A DNA stretch of 64,000 bases, taken from positions 39,825,126 through 39,889,125 of the forward strand of contig CM058237.1 of NCBI GenBank assembly GCA_030180135.1, read 5' to 3'. Shown here piece by piece: positions 22,194-33,284 of the stretch (within the stretch, counting starts at the first letter, position 1; the number at the start of each line of letters is the position of its first letter). The notes beneath the pieces were generated by a model, which was not told where the DNA came from, ran no database searches, and saw only the letters and a list, made by a program, of their open reading frames with translations. The translations under genes and the position numbers were made by a program. This DNA comes from Orychophragmus violaceus (Eukaryota; Streptophyta; Magnoliopsida; Brassicales; Brassicaceae).

Positions 22194-22206
22194 TGGTATC
22201 AGAGCG
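22194..22206 (+). promoter_or_regulatory. Primer-binding site, initiator tRNA-Met type
   Basis: TGGTATCAGAGCG is complementary to the 3' end of initiator methionine tRNA, the usual primer for reverse transcription in plant copia and chromovirus elements. It lies 3 bp after the LTR end. Confidence 0.9.
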
Positions 22207-22327
22207 GAGTTATTTCCTAGGCTTTGGGTTAAGGGCTACACCACTCGTCCGGGTTGAGGTCTGCGTAGTAATGCATTAGAAATGCTAGGACTTGGAAATT
22301 GCTTGCTTGATATTTATTTGTATCTTG

Positions 22328-25300
22328 ATGAATCTTCAGGTTGGTAAGACTAAGTCCAAACGGACTAAAGATAAGGAGAAGGAGGCGTCTGCGACCGGCC
22401 AAGGCCAGAAGGTCCAGACCACTCCTGTTGTGCCTGGGTTAACCAGTCCTGAGGTTAACCAGACAGGCATTGAGCCCCCGGCTTCTCACATTCCTGACGG
22501 GACTAGGGTTTCCGAACCGGACGTTCAGGTTAGGGATGGGGAAGAGCAGATGGGTGAGTCATCATCCCATGCGGTCCACACTGAGACCGGTCATGGAAAT
22601 GATGATGCCACAGGTGGTGGTGGCGGTGAGCCGTTGACAGCAGTCCCGAACATCGGTCAGATGTGGACTTTGCTTAAGACGGTCATGGACCAGCTTACGA
22701 CTCTGAACCAGAACATTTCTGGCCAGAAGTTGGCTGAGGGTGAGCCACGGGTCCAAGTCCCAGAGACTACGGATCCAAGGGAGGGCGACCCAGACGTAGT
22801 ATTGATAGAGTCACCGGTTCATAAGAAGGACCGTAAGGTGGACTATCTCAACGTCTTGGGCCACATCACCAAGTTGGGAACCAAGGCCTTTAAGGGCAGT
22901 GCTGACCCACTTGAGGCTGATGAATGGAGGTCACGGCTTGTCCGGAACTTCCGTTCTACCCGTTGTCCAAAGGATTACCGCAAGGACATTGCGATCCACT
23001 TCCTTGAAGGGGATGCGCATAATTGGTGGCTGTCAGTGGACAGGCGCACCAAGGGCCTTCTCGAATCGTTCGAGGACTTTGAGACTGAAGTCAACCGGAA
23101 GTACTTCCCGGCAGAGGCTTGGGATCGTATGGAAGGAAAGTATTTGAGTTTAGTCCAAGGTTACAAGACGGTTCGGTAGTATGAGGCCGAGTTCGACCGT
23201 CTCAGACGCTTTGTGGGACGGGACATCGAGGATGAGCCAGCTCAGGTCCGTCGGTTCCTTCGCGGTTTGCGTCCGGAACTTAAGACCCACTGCTCGGTTT
23301 GTTCATATGACTCCGTCTCGGAGCTGGTCGAACGGGCCGCAACGGTCGAGGCCAATTTGGTCGAGGCGAAGCAGGTGGCGGCCAAGTCGCAAGACAAAGC
23401 GACCAACCGGCCTGTGAGGGACCTGAAGAGGAAATGGGGCCAAGGGGCTGATAACCAATACTCTGATCGCGCAGTATGTGCCTCCTGTGGGAAGCAACAC
23501 CCCGGAAGCTGTTGGAAGAAAAGGAGGACGTGCGTGAAGTGTGGAAGCAAGGACCATGAGGTCGCGAGCTGTCCACAGGCTGAGGTTCGAAAAGAAGTGA
23601 GTGAAAAACCAAACACATGTTTCCGTTGTGGACAACCGGGACACTTCTTCCGGGAATGTCCGAATGGCCAAGACGGACGGTCGGGGGCTCCGAAAGTGGA
23701 GCGGGGTCGTGAGGACCGTGCGGGACCTACTAAGGGTACGGCTGCTAATCCCCGTATCTATGAGCTCATGAAGGACTCAGGAGAGGCTGGTTCCTTCGAT
23801 GCGATTACTGGTATGTCACTCGAACCCTGATTTCTTCAAATTACTGCATTGCATATTGGGGAAATAAAGCGGGGCTTATATGCATTGTGGGAATGTGTAG
23901 GGACCGTTGTGGTAGGAGGTGTAGAAACACTGACTATGTTCGACTCCGGGGCCACACATAGTTTTGTGAGCCCTAGGATGATCGGGAAAGGCTTGTTCCA
24001 GAAGGAACAAGTCGTGGGCCAAGGCATTGTAAATGTGGCCGGGGGGCAAGTGATGCCCGTGCTAGGATTAGTTAAGGACATACCAGTCTCCATAGGAGGC
24101 GTAATTATGCCAGCTGACCTATTGCTGGTCCAGCTCAAGCATCATGAGGTGATCTTGGGTATGGATTGGTTGGGACAGAACCGAGCCACTATCGACTGTC
24201 ACCGGAGAAGGGTGAATTTTGATAGACCAGAGGGCAAGGTCACGTTCCAAGGTGTGAGGCCGACTTCAGGAAGTCTGGTCGTCTCTGCTATCCAAGCAGA
24301 GAAGATGTTGGAAAGGGGATGCGAGGCATACCTAGCCACCATCACCACTAAGGAAGTGGGGACGGAAGTGAAGATTGGGGAGATCTCAGTGGTTCGGGAC
24401 TTTGAGGACGTGTTCAAGGCCTTAGAAAGCTTACCGCCTGACAGGTCTGATCCGTTCGTCATTGAACTGGAACCCGGGACGAAACCTCTGTCTAAGGCTC
24501 CGTACAGAATGGCTCCGGCCGAGATGGCCGAGCTGAAGAAGCAGCTGGAAGAACTGCTAGACAAAGGTTTTATTAGACCAAGCAGTTCTCCATGGGGTGC
24601 TCCCGTTCTCTTCGTCAAGAAGAAGGATGGAAGCCTCCGGCTATGCATTGACTACCGAGGTATAAACCGGGTCACTGTGAAGAACAAGTACCCGTTACCT
24701 CGGATAGACGAGCTGTTGGATCAACTAAAAGTTTCAACCGTGTTTTCCAAGATCGATCTGGTGTCGGGATACCATCAAATCCCGATAGCGCCTGAGGACG
24801 TGAGGAAAACCGTGTTCAGAACCCGGTATGGACACTACGAGTTTGTAGTCATGCCATTTGGTCTAACAAATGCACCAGCTGCCTTCATGAAGATGATGAA
24901 CAGTGTTTTCCGGGAATGGTTGGATCGGTTTGTGATCATCTTCATTGATGACATTCTTGTCTACTCCAAGAACGGTGAAGAACACCGTGAACATCTAAGG
25001 ATTGTACTGGAGACCTTGAGGACACACCAGCTCTACGCCAAGTTGAGCAAGTGTAGTTTTTGGCAGAGCAGTGTGGGCTTCCTTGGACACATCGTGTCTG
25101 ACAAGGGAGTCGCGGTCGACCCGGAGAAGATCCGGTCGATTGAGGAGTGGCCGCGGCCGAGGAACGTAACCGAAGTTCGGAGTTTCCTTGGTCTGGTCGG
25201 TTACTATAGACGGTTCGTCCAGGGTTTTGCAAGTATGGCCAAGGCCATGACTAAGTTAACCGGAAAGAACGTAAAGTTCGAATGGACGGAGGCCGCGAAA

Positions 25301-25518
25301 AAGAGTTTCCAAGACTTGAAGGTTATGCTAACCAAGGCGCCAATCCTGACCCTGCCCATGGACAACGTGCCTTACGTGGTCTACACAGATGCATCCCGGA
25401 TCGGTCTGGGTTGTGTTCTGATGCAGGAAGGAAAGGTGATTGCTTACGCTTCAAGACAGTTGCGGAAGCACGAGGGTAATTACCCCACTCACGATCTCGA
25501 AATGGCCGCTGTGGTATT
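22328..25518 (+). pseudogene. Ty3/gypsy gag-pol polyprotein (chromovirus-like), two stops, truncated in RNase H
   Basis: One reading frame runs from the ATG at 22328 to the breakpoint at 25518, interrupted only by TAG at 23177-23179 and TGA at 23828-23830. Gag has a C-terminal zinc region: a CASCGKQH...CVKCGSKDHEVASC array (about 23477-23575) and a classical knuckle CFRCGQPGHFFREC (about 23620-23660). Protease has FDSGATHSFVSP (about 23940). Reverse transcriptase shows LCIDYRGINRVTVKNKYPLP, VMPFGLTNAPAAF and the catalytic FIDDILVYSKN. RNase H begins (VVYTDASRIGLGCVL) and ends abruptly after HDLEMAAVVFE, where a minus-strand copia LTR enters. Integrase is absent from the window. LTR ends, primer site and two zinc modules fit the Tekay/Del chromoviruses. 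Both stops are C-to-T compatible changes (CAG and CGA). Confidence 0.9.
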
Positions 25519-25635
25519 TGAAGGAATTTCTAGCAGATCCTAATCCAATTAGGCAATCCTGGTCTGAATTCCAAGCCTAGGATCTAGGGTTCATATAATC
25601 GAATCATTAGGATCTCAGGATTACCTGGTTATTAG
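25519..25635 (-). repeat. First part of the 3' LTR of the large minus-strand copia element
   Basis: TGAAGGAATTTCTAGCAGAT and the following bases match 39937-40052, the other LTR of the same element, with a few substitutions. The match stops at GGTTATTAG, where a solo LTR has inserted; it resumes at 34336. On the minus strand this is the U5 end of the LTR. Confidence 0.85.
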
Positions 25636-25988
25636 TGATAGATGGATAATTTAGGGGGTTTTATTATCATATTTTATTCATAATTTATCATTATTTACAT
25701 TGTTTTATATTAATTTATTATGACTTTTGGCATTTAGAGTTAGGTTGTACATAGGTGCATTAGCGTTAGGTTTTGAAGAGCAAATCAAAAGAAAAGAAAA
25801 AAAAAGTGGACAAATGAAGGTGTAGTTTTGTTGAAGAGCAATAGGAAGTGGAGACAAATGAAGACGTCCACATGAAGCCCACGTTCCCATGCGAAGCTAA
25901 CCCCATGCATGCTAAGCCCAGCCCATGCGAAGCCAAGCCTGATAGACTACACGACAAAACCTCCATCACGAGAGTCTAAGGCATTTGT

Positions 25989-26661
25989 TGTTGGAAATGT
26001 GTCCAGTAATCTCGGTACTGTCTCTAGAAAGTAAGAGTATGTCAAAGATCAGACATAAGTCATATAATACTGGGGGTCATGATGGCTTGCTAGAGTCCGC
26101 TCATGATCTATAAGTCTTGGACTTATTGCCTTTATTATATGATCCCATATGGGTCACACGCCTAAGCTAACAGGAAATCGTGTAGGAACGGTTTAGCAGG
26201 AGTATGGTAAAAGTGCTAGGCATTTACTATACTTAGAGAGAATAAGAGGGTTTAGCCATTGTGCATCGATCGATGCATAAGGTGCAACGATCGATGCAAT
26301 GCGCGAACGCCTCAGAGTTAATTGGCATTTGGGCCAAATGGCCCAAAACGAACTGAACAAGTTTTATATAAACTTAAGACGAGTTCAGGTCGAGAAGTAG
26401 CCCTAGCCGCGACTCTCTCTCTTCCTGCGACCTCCCACAGCTCGGTCTAGCAGCTTTCTTCCTGCTTGGTGTGCGTGTGTGAACCTCTGGAGGAGTTACC
26501 ACTCGGTGGCTCTCTGATCTCTGACCTGTTCTCTCTTTCCGCTGCAAAACAGGTAAAAGGTGAGATCTACTTATGTTTCTATTCAAGAGAACCTAGATCT
26601 GGCATGTTTAGGATCAAGTAATCTGATGAATTGAATCAGGATTATCACATAAGATCCTTCA
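25989..26661 (+). repeat. 5' LTR of the nested copia element
   Basis: Starts TGTTGGAAATGTGTCC and ends GATCCTTCA. A TATA box (TTTTATATAAA) is at 26363-26373. U3 carries paired GCATCGATCGATGC-type palindromes (26268-26300). A candidate splice donor, CAG followed by GTAAAAG, is at 26552/26553. The 3' LTR at 32612-33284 is the same length and sequence. Confidence 0.95.
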
Positions 26662-26662
26662 G

Positions 26663-26675
26663 TGGTATCAGAGCC
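26663..26675 (+). promoter_or_regulatory. Primer-binding site, initiator tRNA-Met type
   Basis: TGGTATCAGAGCC starts one base after the LTR end. The same site is found at 39935-39923 (minus), 56122-56134 and 61290-61302 for the other copia copies. Confidence 0.9.
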
Positions 26676-28228
26676 ATTGGTTCTGGTTTTTCTTGTTTAG
26701 ATTCATGTTTAGGATTGTTTTCTTGTTTTAGAAGTGTTTTGAATCAATTACTGATAAGAGAAATCACTTAAGCAACAAGGAATTGAAACCTAAACACACT
26801 TGAAATCGCAAAAACCAAACTATATTGATTTAGGGAATGCGATTTATCGAAAGTGAGAATCGGCTGTGATCGCGATGCATCGATCGATGCTATCGCATGA
26901 TCGATCGATGCAACCGCGAGAGATCGACCGAAATCGCACGGATCGATCAAACGATCGCGTGGATCTCGCGAGAATCACTCGGCCAAACCTGATAACCGTT
27001 CATGCACGCGTGAGAGCATCGATCGATGCAGGATTGATGAACGATCGTTGCAGGATCGATGCTGAGGGCATCGATCGATGCGGTTATGGTTTTGGCTCGG
27101 TTTAATTTAATTAAAATTAAACGTCTCGGTTTAATAAACAGATTTAATAATTTTATTAAGTCTGGTTAAACCAAGATAAGAAATCCAATGTCGAAAGAAT
27201 TATTGGATTTAGTGCCTAAACCAGGATTTTCTAATTTGATTTGGTTGGACCAAATAAATTGAGAAAATCCGGTTTAGTAAATAACCGGTTGACAATTGTG
27301 GTCATCGTAGTAATTAATTTTGGTTAAGACCAATTTTAATGAACCAGACCGGTTATGTCATTTAATTGGACAATTGGGTTATGTCTTGGACATGGACCAA
27401 TTCTTGGGCCTCGGGCCAAGAAGTTAAAACAGTTGGGCCAATTATTTGAGTCTTTCTTCAGTTTAATTTAAAATTTTATTTTATAAAATTATAAAAACGA
27501 TTTTAAATTAAAGTTTCCGATATTTTGAAATTAGAAAGTTTCTTATTTTATAGAAGTTTCTAGATTTGCATGATTCGGATTTTAAGAAATTTCTAAAGTT
27601 AGAAAGTTTCCGTTTTTAGAAAGTTTCCAATTTTAGAAAGTTTCCAAAAATAGTAGGTTTCCAAAATGGAAAGTTTCCCGAAATAGTAATCTTCTATTTT
27701 GGGAATAAGATTTTAAAATAAACCTACGAACCTCAAATAATATCAAGCGTTGGATGTCTTGTCCAGGCTATGTCAGCTGTCAAAGCCCATTCAATTGTAT
27801 TCATGGCCTTACAGTGTGAGGGTGTCTGCTTTTGCGTGGGTAAGACGGTTTGTGATTCATAAATGTCATTGGGAGTCCCAGACATTAATGATTACATGAC
27901 TGTATAGTCTGGTTTTCTTGACTAGGCCATCGGGAGTCCCGGGCCTTGAGACATCAGAGTGGATTGGGCCTCGGGCCCAGATTCACAACCAAGAGTTATA
28001 TCACGGATATAATTAGCCGAGATAGGGCTTACCGATATAAGCTAAGGTTGGGTGACGGCCAGTGGCCCACTTTAATCTTAGTTATATGTGGATCTTGGAA
28101 TCATTATATTCTATTGAGGGTAACTTATGTTATTGAATATAATGCGTGATTAATCATATTAATTTTAAATACGAGATTAATCATATTGAACATATTAACT
28201 AAAATCCTTTTATCTTAAAATTTCAGTT
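26676..28228 (+). other. Copia leader with CpG-rich island and candidate intron
   Basis: No protein is encoded. 26860-27090 is packed with CGATCGATGC-type palindromes. 27480-27720 holds repeated GAAAGTTTCC words. 27730-28140 is conserved in the other copies (57310-57725 and 62475-62895). TTTCAG ends at 28226, two bases before the gag ATG, and pairs with the donor in the LTR to predict an intron 26553-28226. Confidence 0.6.
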
Positions 28229-29248
28229 ATGACTAGCACAAACAATCAAAACACTTTCTCGATCCGGTCTATCCTTGGGATGGACAAGCTGAACGGATCA
28301 AATTTCTTGACTTGGTCGCGGAACCTGAGGCTAGTCCTCAGGCAGGAGAGAAAGGACTATGTTCTTGAGAGAGCTCTCCCCGTGAGGATCGGGTCCAATG
28401 CTTCTCATGCAGTATATAATGCTTGGAATAAGCATTATAATGATGCGGTAGATGTGCGTGGTCTGATATTGGCTACCATGGACTCAGACTTGCGGAAGCA
28501 ATATGAGAACATGGAGTCGCCAATAGAGATGATCAGCAGCCTGAAATTGAAATTTCAGGAGCAGATAAGAGTGGAGAGATACCGGTTGGTTAAGTCTCTC
28601 ACTAGCTGCAAGCTACCAAATGATAATCCAGTGAGTCCTCATGTCAGTAAAATGATGGGTTACATTGATAACCTGAGGAAACTGGATTATCCAGTTAGCC
28701 AAGAGTTGGCAACTGAAATCATTCTGCAGTCACTGCCGTCAAGCTATGATAAGTTCAGAAAGAACTATATCAAGAAAGGCTTAACGAAGACGCTGACTGA
28801 ACTGCATGATATGCTCAAAACAGTTGAGCCAAACGTGAAGAGTACCCTGTACAATCTCATGAATGAGAAGGGTAGGTTTACTAAACCTAATGCTGACAAG
28901 GGTGAAGACAAAGTTGTCCAGATTTTGAATCATGGCAAGCGTGTGTCTTCTGAGCCCGAGTCAGATACCTCTTACGTTGGTAAGTGCTGCTACTGTAAGG
29001 AGACAGGGCATTGGAAGAGAGATTGCATTAAATTCATGGAAGATAATGAGGAGTTAAAGTCGATGTATGCGACTACTTCCTCAGGTATTCATGTTATTAC
29101 TTCAAGTTCTACCTTAAAGGTATTGGATACTGGTTGTGGCACTGATATTTGTGATAATATGCAGAGCCTAAGCAACAGTAGAACGTTGAAGGAAGGGCAA
29201 GTGAAACTACATGTCTGGAAGGAGCTTGGGATGCTGCCTCAGCCGTAG
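28229..29248 (+). CDS. Copia gag with start of protease
   Basis: A 339-codon frame. The N-terminal half has the copia gag core: NGSNFLTWSRNLRLVLRQER and LQSLPSSYDKFRKNY. A zinc knuckle CCYCKETGHWKRDC (about 28985-29026) binds RNA in the virus-like particle. The frame then enters protease, with VLDTGCGTDIC (about 29120-29152) holding the catalytic DTG, and stops at 29248 in lost frame after KEGQVKLHV. Gag therefore looks able to make a capsid protein, although everything after it is ruined. The ATG is chosen because the same start and the upstream TTTCAG are conserved in all four copies where gag is visible. The element may be a gag-only parasite of related copies. Confidence 0.8.
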   Translation: MTSTNNQNTFSIRSILGMDKLNGSNFLTWSRNLRLVLRQERKDYVLERALPVRIGSNASHAVYNAWNKHYNDAVDVRGLILATMDSDLRKQYENMESPIEMISSLKLKFQEQIRVERYRLVKSLTSCKLPNDNPVSPHVSKMMGYIDNLRKLDYPVSQELATEIILQSLPSSYDKFRKNYIKKGLTKTLTELHDMLKTVEPNVKSTLYNLMNEKGRFTKPNADKGEDKVVQILNHGKRVSSEPESDTSYVGKCCYCKETGHWKRDCIKFMEDNEELKSMYATTSSGIHVITSSSTLKVLDTGCGTDICDNMQSLSNSRTLKEGQVKLHVWKELGMLPQP

Positions 29249-31760
29249 GGTTTTTCACTTATAGATCCCTTTGAGGCTTGGTTTTGTATTAAGTAATTGC
29301 TACAATGTACCTGCTTTAAGCAGAGTTGTCTTTCATTTTCGTGTAAGAATTTGAATGTTTTTCATTTTGATAAAAGACAAGTTTTGTTCTTTTGATCTTA
29401 ATGAAATATTAATTGTAGCACCCTATTCTTGGAATGGGTTTTATATCTTAAACCAAAGAGTGCCTAAATGTAACATAAATACCGAATTGGTTTAAATCTG
29501 ATGAATTAAACCTGATTTTTCTTGGCATAAAGTCTTGGTCACATAGAGTAAGTCGGATTCAGAAATCCCATAGTCATGGACGTTTGGGATCATTTGATAA
29601 AATATCTTATGAGACTTGAATTCTGTTTACTAGACCAAAAGGTAAAGGGCCTATCTTAGCCGAGCTAGAGAAAAGCCCAAAGGCTTATTGGACCTGGAAC
29701 ATACTCATGTATGTGGCCCAATGAGCAGTAATGCCAGAGAAAATCTCCTGTACTTCATTGTCTCTACTGATTACTTCAGTGAGTGTGACTGTGTTCATTT
29801 GATGAGACACAAGTCGGAATTCTTTGACATGGTCAAAAGAGTTCCAGAATGAAGTATAGGATCTGAATGACAAAAGTATTAAGACTCTGAATTAAATCAC
29901 GAGTGAGAATACTTAAGTCATTGATTGTGTGATCATCTTAATGAGTGTGAAATCGTTTCACAGCTCATTTCTCCTGAAAACCTGAAGGTGTTTCTGTGAG
30001 AAAGAATCAGATCTTATTAGAAATGATTAAAGATGAGTCACACGAATCTTCCATGATATTATTTAAGAATAACGCTCTAAAATATCTAAGTTTACGCTGA
30101 AATAGTTCCACAAATATCGGTTGAAAGACACCACGTTAATGTGGATTGGAATCGATCCAAATTTGTCTTTACTGAGTATTTGTACTTGTGCTACTTCGCT
30201 GGTTGTCCTAGAGAAACTAAGGCTTGTTACTTTTACGTCCAATCTGTTTTCTAAGAAGGGAAGTTATTTTCCAAGAAGAACAGTGGGAGTAAAAGCATAA
30301 CTCGAAGTTTTCTTAGGGAAACCAAGGCTCGGTACTTTTACGACCATTCTGTTTTCTAAGAAGGAAATTATTATCCAAGAAGAACAGTGGGAGTAAAAAG
30401 TATTTTTACGACCATTCTGTTTTCTAAGAAGGGAAGTTACTTTCCAAAGAAAAACAGTGGGAGTAAAAGTACAACTCGAAGAAATTCGAGAAATACAGGA
30501 GGCTGCTTAACCTATTGAGGGAGAGCAGCGGAAGGATTTACAGATTTCTGTAGAATCTACACCTGTGGAGCCTGAAGTTCGCAGATATGAATCAGTTACT
30601 AATCCGAGAGTGATTTCTCGTCATTAGTTGAACCTGATAATCATTGAAAGTTCGCATGATCTGATGATCATTGAAAGCGATGAATCTGCGAAATTCAAAG
30701 AAGCGAAAGTAAGCCCGGACTCCGAAAAATTACATTTTATGTAAGTTAGCTTCATCGATCCATTCATGGATGGAAGCAAACATATCGGAGTTGGAATCTT
30801 CGTTCTGTTAAAGTAGTCAAGGTTTTGACTTGAACAGGAACGAAGCGGAACTGTGTGTTTACTAATAGATAAGTGGGAGCGATATTGCATTTCTCATAGT
30901 GTATGTCGATGACATACTGATTCTCGGATATAACGTCCCAATGCTGCAGTCGGTAAAGGACTGGCTTGGGAGTTGGTTTTGTGAATGACATGGGTATAGC
31001 CACGAAAGTCTTGGATTTTGGATTTAAAGATAGAGATCCAAAAGAGCTGGTAGGACAATGTCAGGATTCTTAAATTGACAAAGTCCCACACGTTTTTCAG
31101 CAATCCAAGAAGGGTTTTATACCAATGTCACATGGCATTACGTTAAGCAAGATACAGTATCCTACGATAACTGCTGAGCTTAAATGCATGGATAGGATTC
31201 CATATGCTTCGGTAATTGGATCTATCATGTATGCCATGAAACGTACTTGTTTGATGTTGCTTTAATGTTAAGCAAGACAAGTAAAGACCAGTCAAATCCA
31301 GCAAAGAATCAAGTTTCCTAAAGTATGTCCTAAAGTATTTGAGGAATACTAAGGATAAGTTCTTGATTTACGGAGAAAGTGATGTGCTACAAGTCAGCAG
31401 AGTCTGAAAGGCAAGTTTCCAACAGACAAAGATGATTTCCGGTCACAGTCCGTTTATATCTTGTTTCTGTCTGGCGGTGCAAGGCACTGTTGCTGACTCC
31501 ATGACTTAAACTGAACATTTCGCAGCTTGGAAAGCGGCGAAAGAGGTTGTTTTGAAAGAAGAGTTCGTCAATGAACTTGATGTGATTCCCAGCATAGATG
31601 AGACTAGCTGCACATCAGAGGTCCAAACACCTTGAGATAAATGACAGAGATGTTAAGTAGATCAGTAAGTTTCAACAAATGAGAACGTTGCTAATCTATT
31701 AACGAAGCCACTCCTTAGCCCTAAGCACGAGTCACGGACTGTAGCTGTAGGATAAGTGAA
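29249..31760 (+). pseudogene. Remains of copia pol (integrase, reverse transcriptase, RNase H)
   Basis: Only scattered homology to the intact pol at 58868-60650 and to the RNase H at 54605-55483 survives. Integrase text around 29640-29800 (LLG/HT, CGPMSS-like) and 30190-30300 (GCPRET-like in place of GYPKET) is out of frame. The linker PEVRRYES is near 30570-30600. VYVDDILIL, the reverse-transcriptase active-site strand, is near 30900-30926. KKGF, GSIMYAM and KYLRNTKDKFLIYG (31098-31380) and a final TKPLLSPKHESRT (about 31703-31740) mark RT end and RNase H. Stops and frameshifts occur every few dozen codons and large parts are missing. Confidence 0.8.
30213..30482 (+). repeat. Triplicated 80-95 bp segment in the degenerate pol
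   Basis: Three successive copies (about 30213-30307, 30318-30398 and 30403-30482) contain TTCTGTTTTCTAAGAAGG-like text and end in AACAGTGGGAGTAAAAG. In related elements this stretch occurs once, just after the integrase, so it has been tandemly triplicated here. Confidence 0.8.
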
Positions 31761-32600
31761 GTTAAGATGTAGTCTTAATTTCAATGGGAGTTAGTAAAGG
31801 GCTTTATTTAGTTATTGATATGTTCTGTTTGATAATGAAATTATTATTTCAAGATTATTTTAACTGTGATGAAATAATCGTTCCAAAATGATATGAACCA
31901 TTTTATAGGTCATCGAAGTAAATGACTTGATCTTGAGTCATCGAAGTCATTTAGCTTGATCATGAGACCCTATATTTGATAGATGTTTTATATCATCCTG
32001 TCCCTAGTCAAAGGTTGTTGAAATTGGAACACCAACAACCGTGTGAGACTGGATTGGTACGTGACTTATGACAAAGTCTCAGTGTGTCATAGATGCTCGG
32101 CATCAAAGTCAGTACATAGGTGTATGTTGGGGAACATACGACCGGACAAGACCCGCTTATAAGAACTCTTCAGGATATTTATATCTGTGTCATAAGAGAT
32201 TCTTACTACGACTATAGAGTATAGTCCTTAGACCTGAGTTCGCATGCATGTGACTGCACATGGACTGATGCACTTTGATCATTGTCTAACGCTATCGTTC
32301 TGCGATAGTTATAAGGACCTTGTTTGGGTACATTATGAAATGAGTAGTTTACAGTGATGGAACAAGACGGGATTTGTCCCTCCAATATAAATGGAGTGAA
32401 TATCTCTAGGCCAATCAGAGATTTGAATACTGGAAAATGCATGGCCATGCTCAAACGGACTGTCCCGAGTCGTTTGGATTGACAGTATCAAATCAGAGTC
32501 CGATGAACAAGATTAGGCTTTATAAGGATGACACTAATCTTGCCTTATGACTAATCGAGATATTGTGACAAAAGGATTATGAATACAGAGATTCCAGTAC
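31761..32600 (+). other. Non-coding 3' region of the nested copia element
   Basis: AT-rich sequence between the end of the pol remnant and the polypurine tract. Related, reverse-complemented sequence is at 34781-35556 and 53801-54600 in the minus-strand copia elements, so it is a conserved 3' untranslated part. No gene is visible. Confidence 0.6.
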
Positions 32601-33284
32601 AAGTGGGAGATTGTTGGAAATGTGTCCAGTAATCTCGGTACTGTCTCTAGAAAGTAAGAGTATGTCAAAGATCAGACATAAGTCATATAATACTGGGGGT
32701 CATGATGGCTTGCTAGAGTCCGCTCATGATCTATAAGTCTTGGACTTATTGCCTTTATTATATGATCCCATATGGGTCACACGCCTAAGCTAACAGGAAA
32801 TCGTGTAGGAACGGTTTAGCAGGAGTATGGTAAAAGTGCTAGGCATTTACTATACTTAGAGAGAATAAGAGGGTTTAGCCATTGTGCATCGATCGATGCA
32901 TAAGGTGCAACGATCGATGCAATGCGCGAACGCCTCAGAGTTAATTGGCATTTGGGCCAAATGGCCCAAAACGAACTGAACAAGTTTTATATAAACTTAA
33001 GACGAGTTCAGGTCGAGAAGTAGCCCTAGCCGCGACTCTCTCTCTTCCTGCGACCTCCCACAGCTCGGTCTAGCAGCTTTCTTCCTGCTTGGTGTGCGTG
33101 TGTGAACCTCTGGAGGAGTTACCACTCGGTGGCTCTCTGATCTCTGACCTGTTCTCTCTTTCCGCTGCAAAACAGGTAAAAGGTGAGATCTACTTATGTT
33201 TCTATTCAAGAGAACCTAGATCTGGCATGTTTAGGATCAAGTAATCTGATGAATTGAATCAGGATTATCACATAAGATCCTTCA
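32601..33284 (+). repeat. Polypurine tract and 3' LTR of the nested copia element
   Basis: AAGTGGGAGAT (32601-32611) is the polypurine tract that primes plus-strand synthesis. The LTR 32612-33284 follows, ending CCTTCA and then the target duplication TTTGT. Confidence 0.95.

Larger units (their letters stand above)
25989..33284 (+). mobile_element. Ty1/copia element, 7.3 kb, matching LTRs, defective pol
   Basis: TTTGT flanks the element at 25984-25988 and 33285-33289. The LTRs (25989-26661 and 32612-33284) are both 673 bp and I see no difference between them. Order: 5' LTR, primer site, 1.5-kb leader, gag, ruined pol, polypurine tract AAGTGGGAGAT, 3' LTR. It is nested in the solo LTR. Confidence 0.95.

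Noticed and set aside
26374..26586. 70-codon minus-strand frame, repeated identically at 32997-33209
   Set aside because: It is the complement of the two identical LTRs; the identity reflects LTR duplication, not a gene family.
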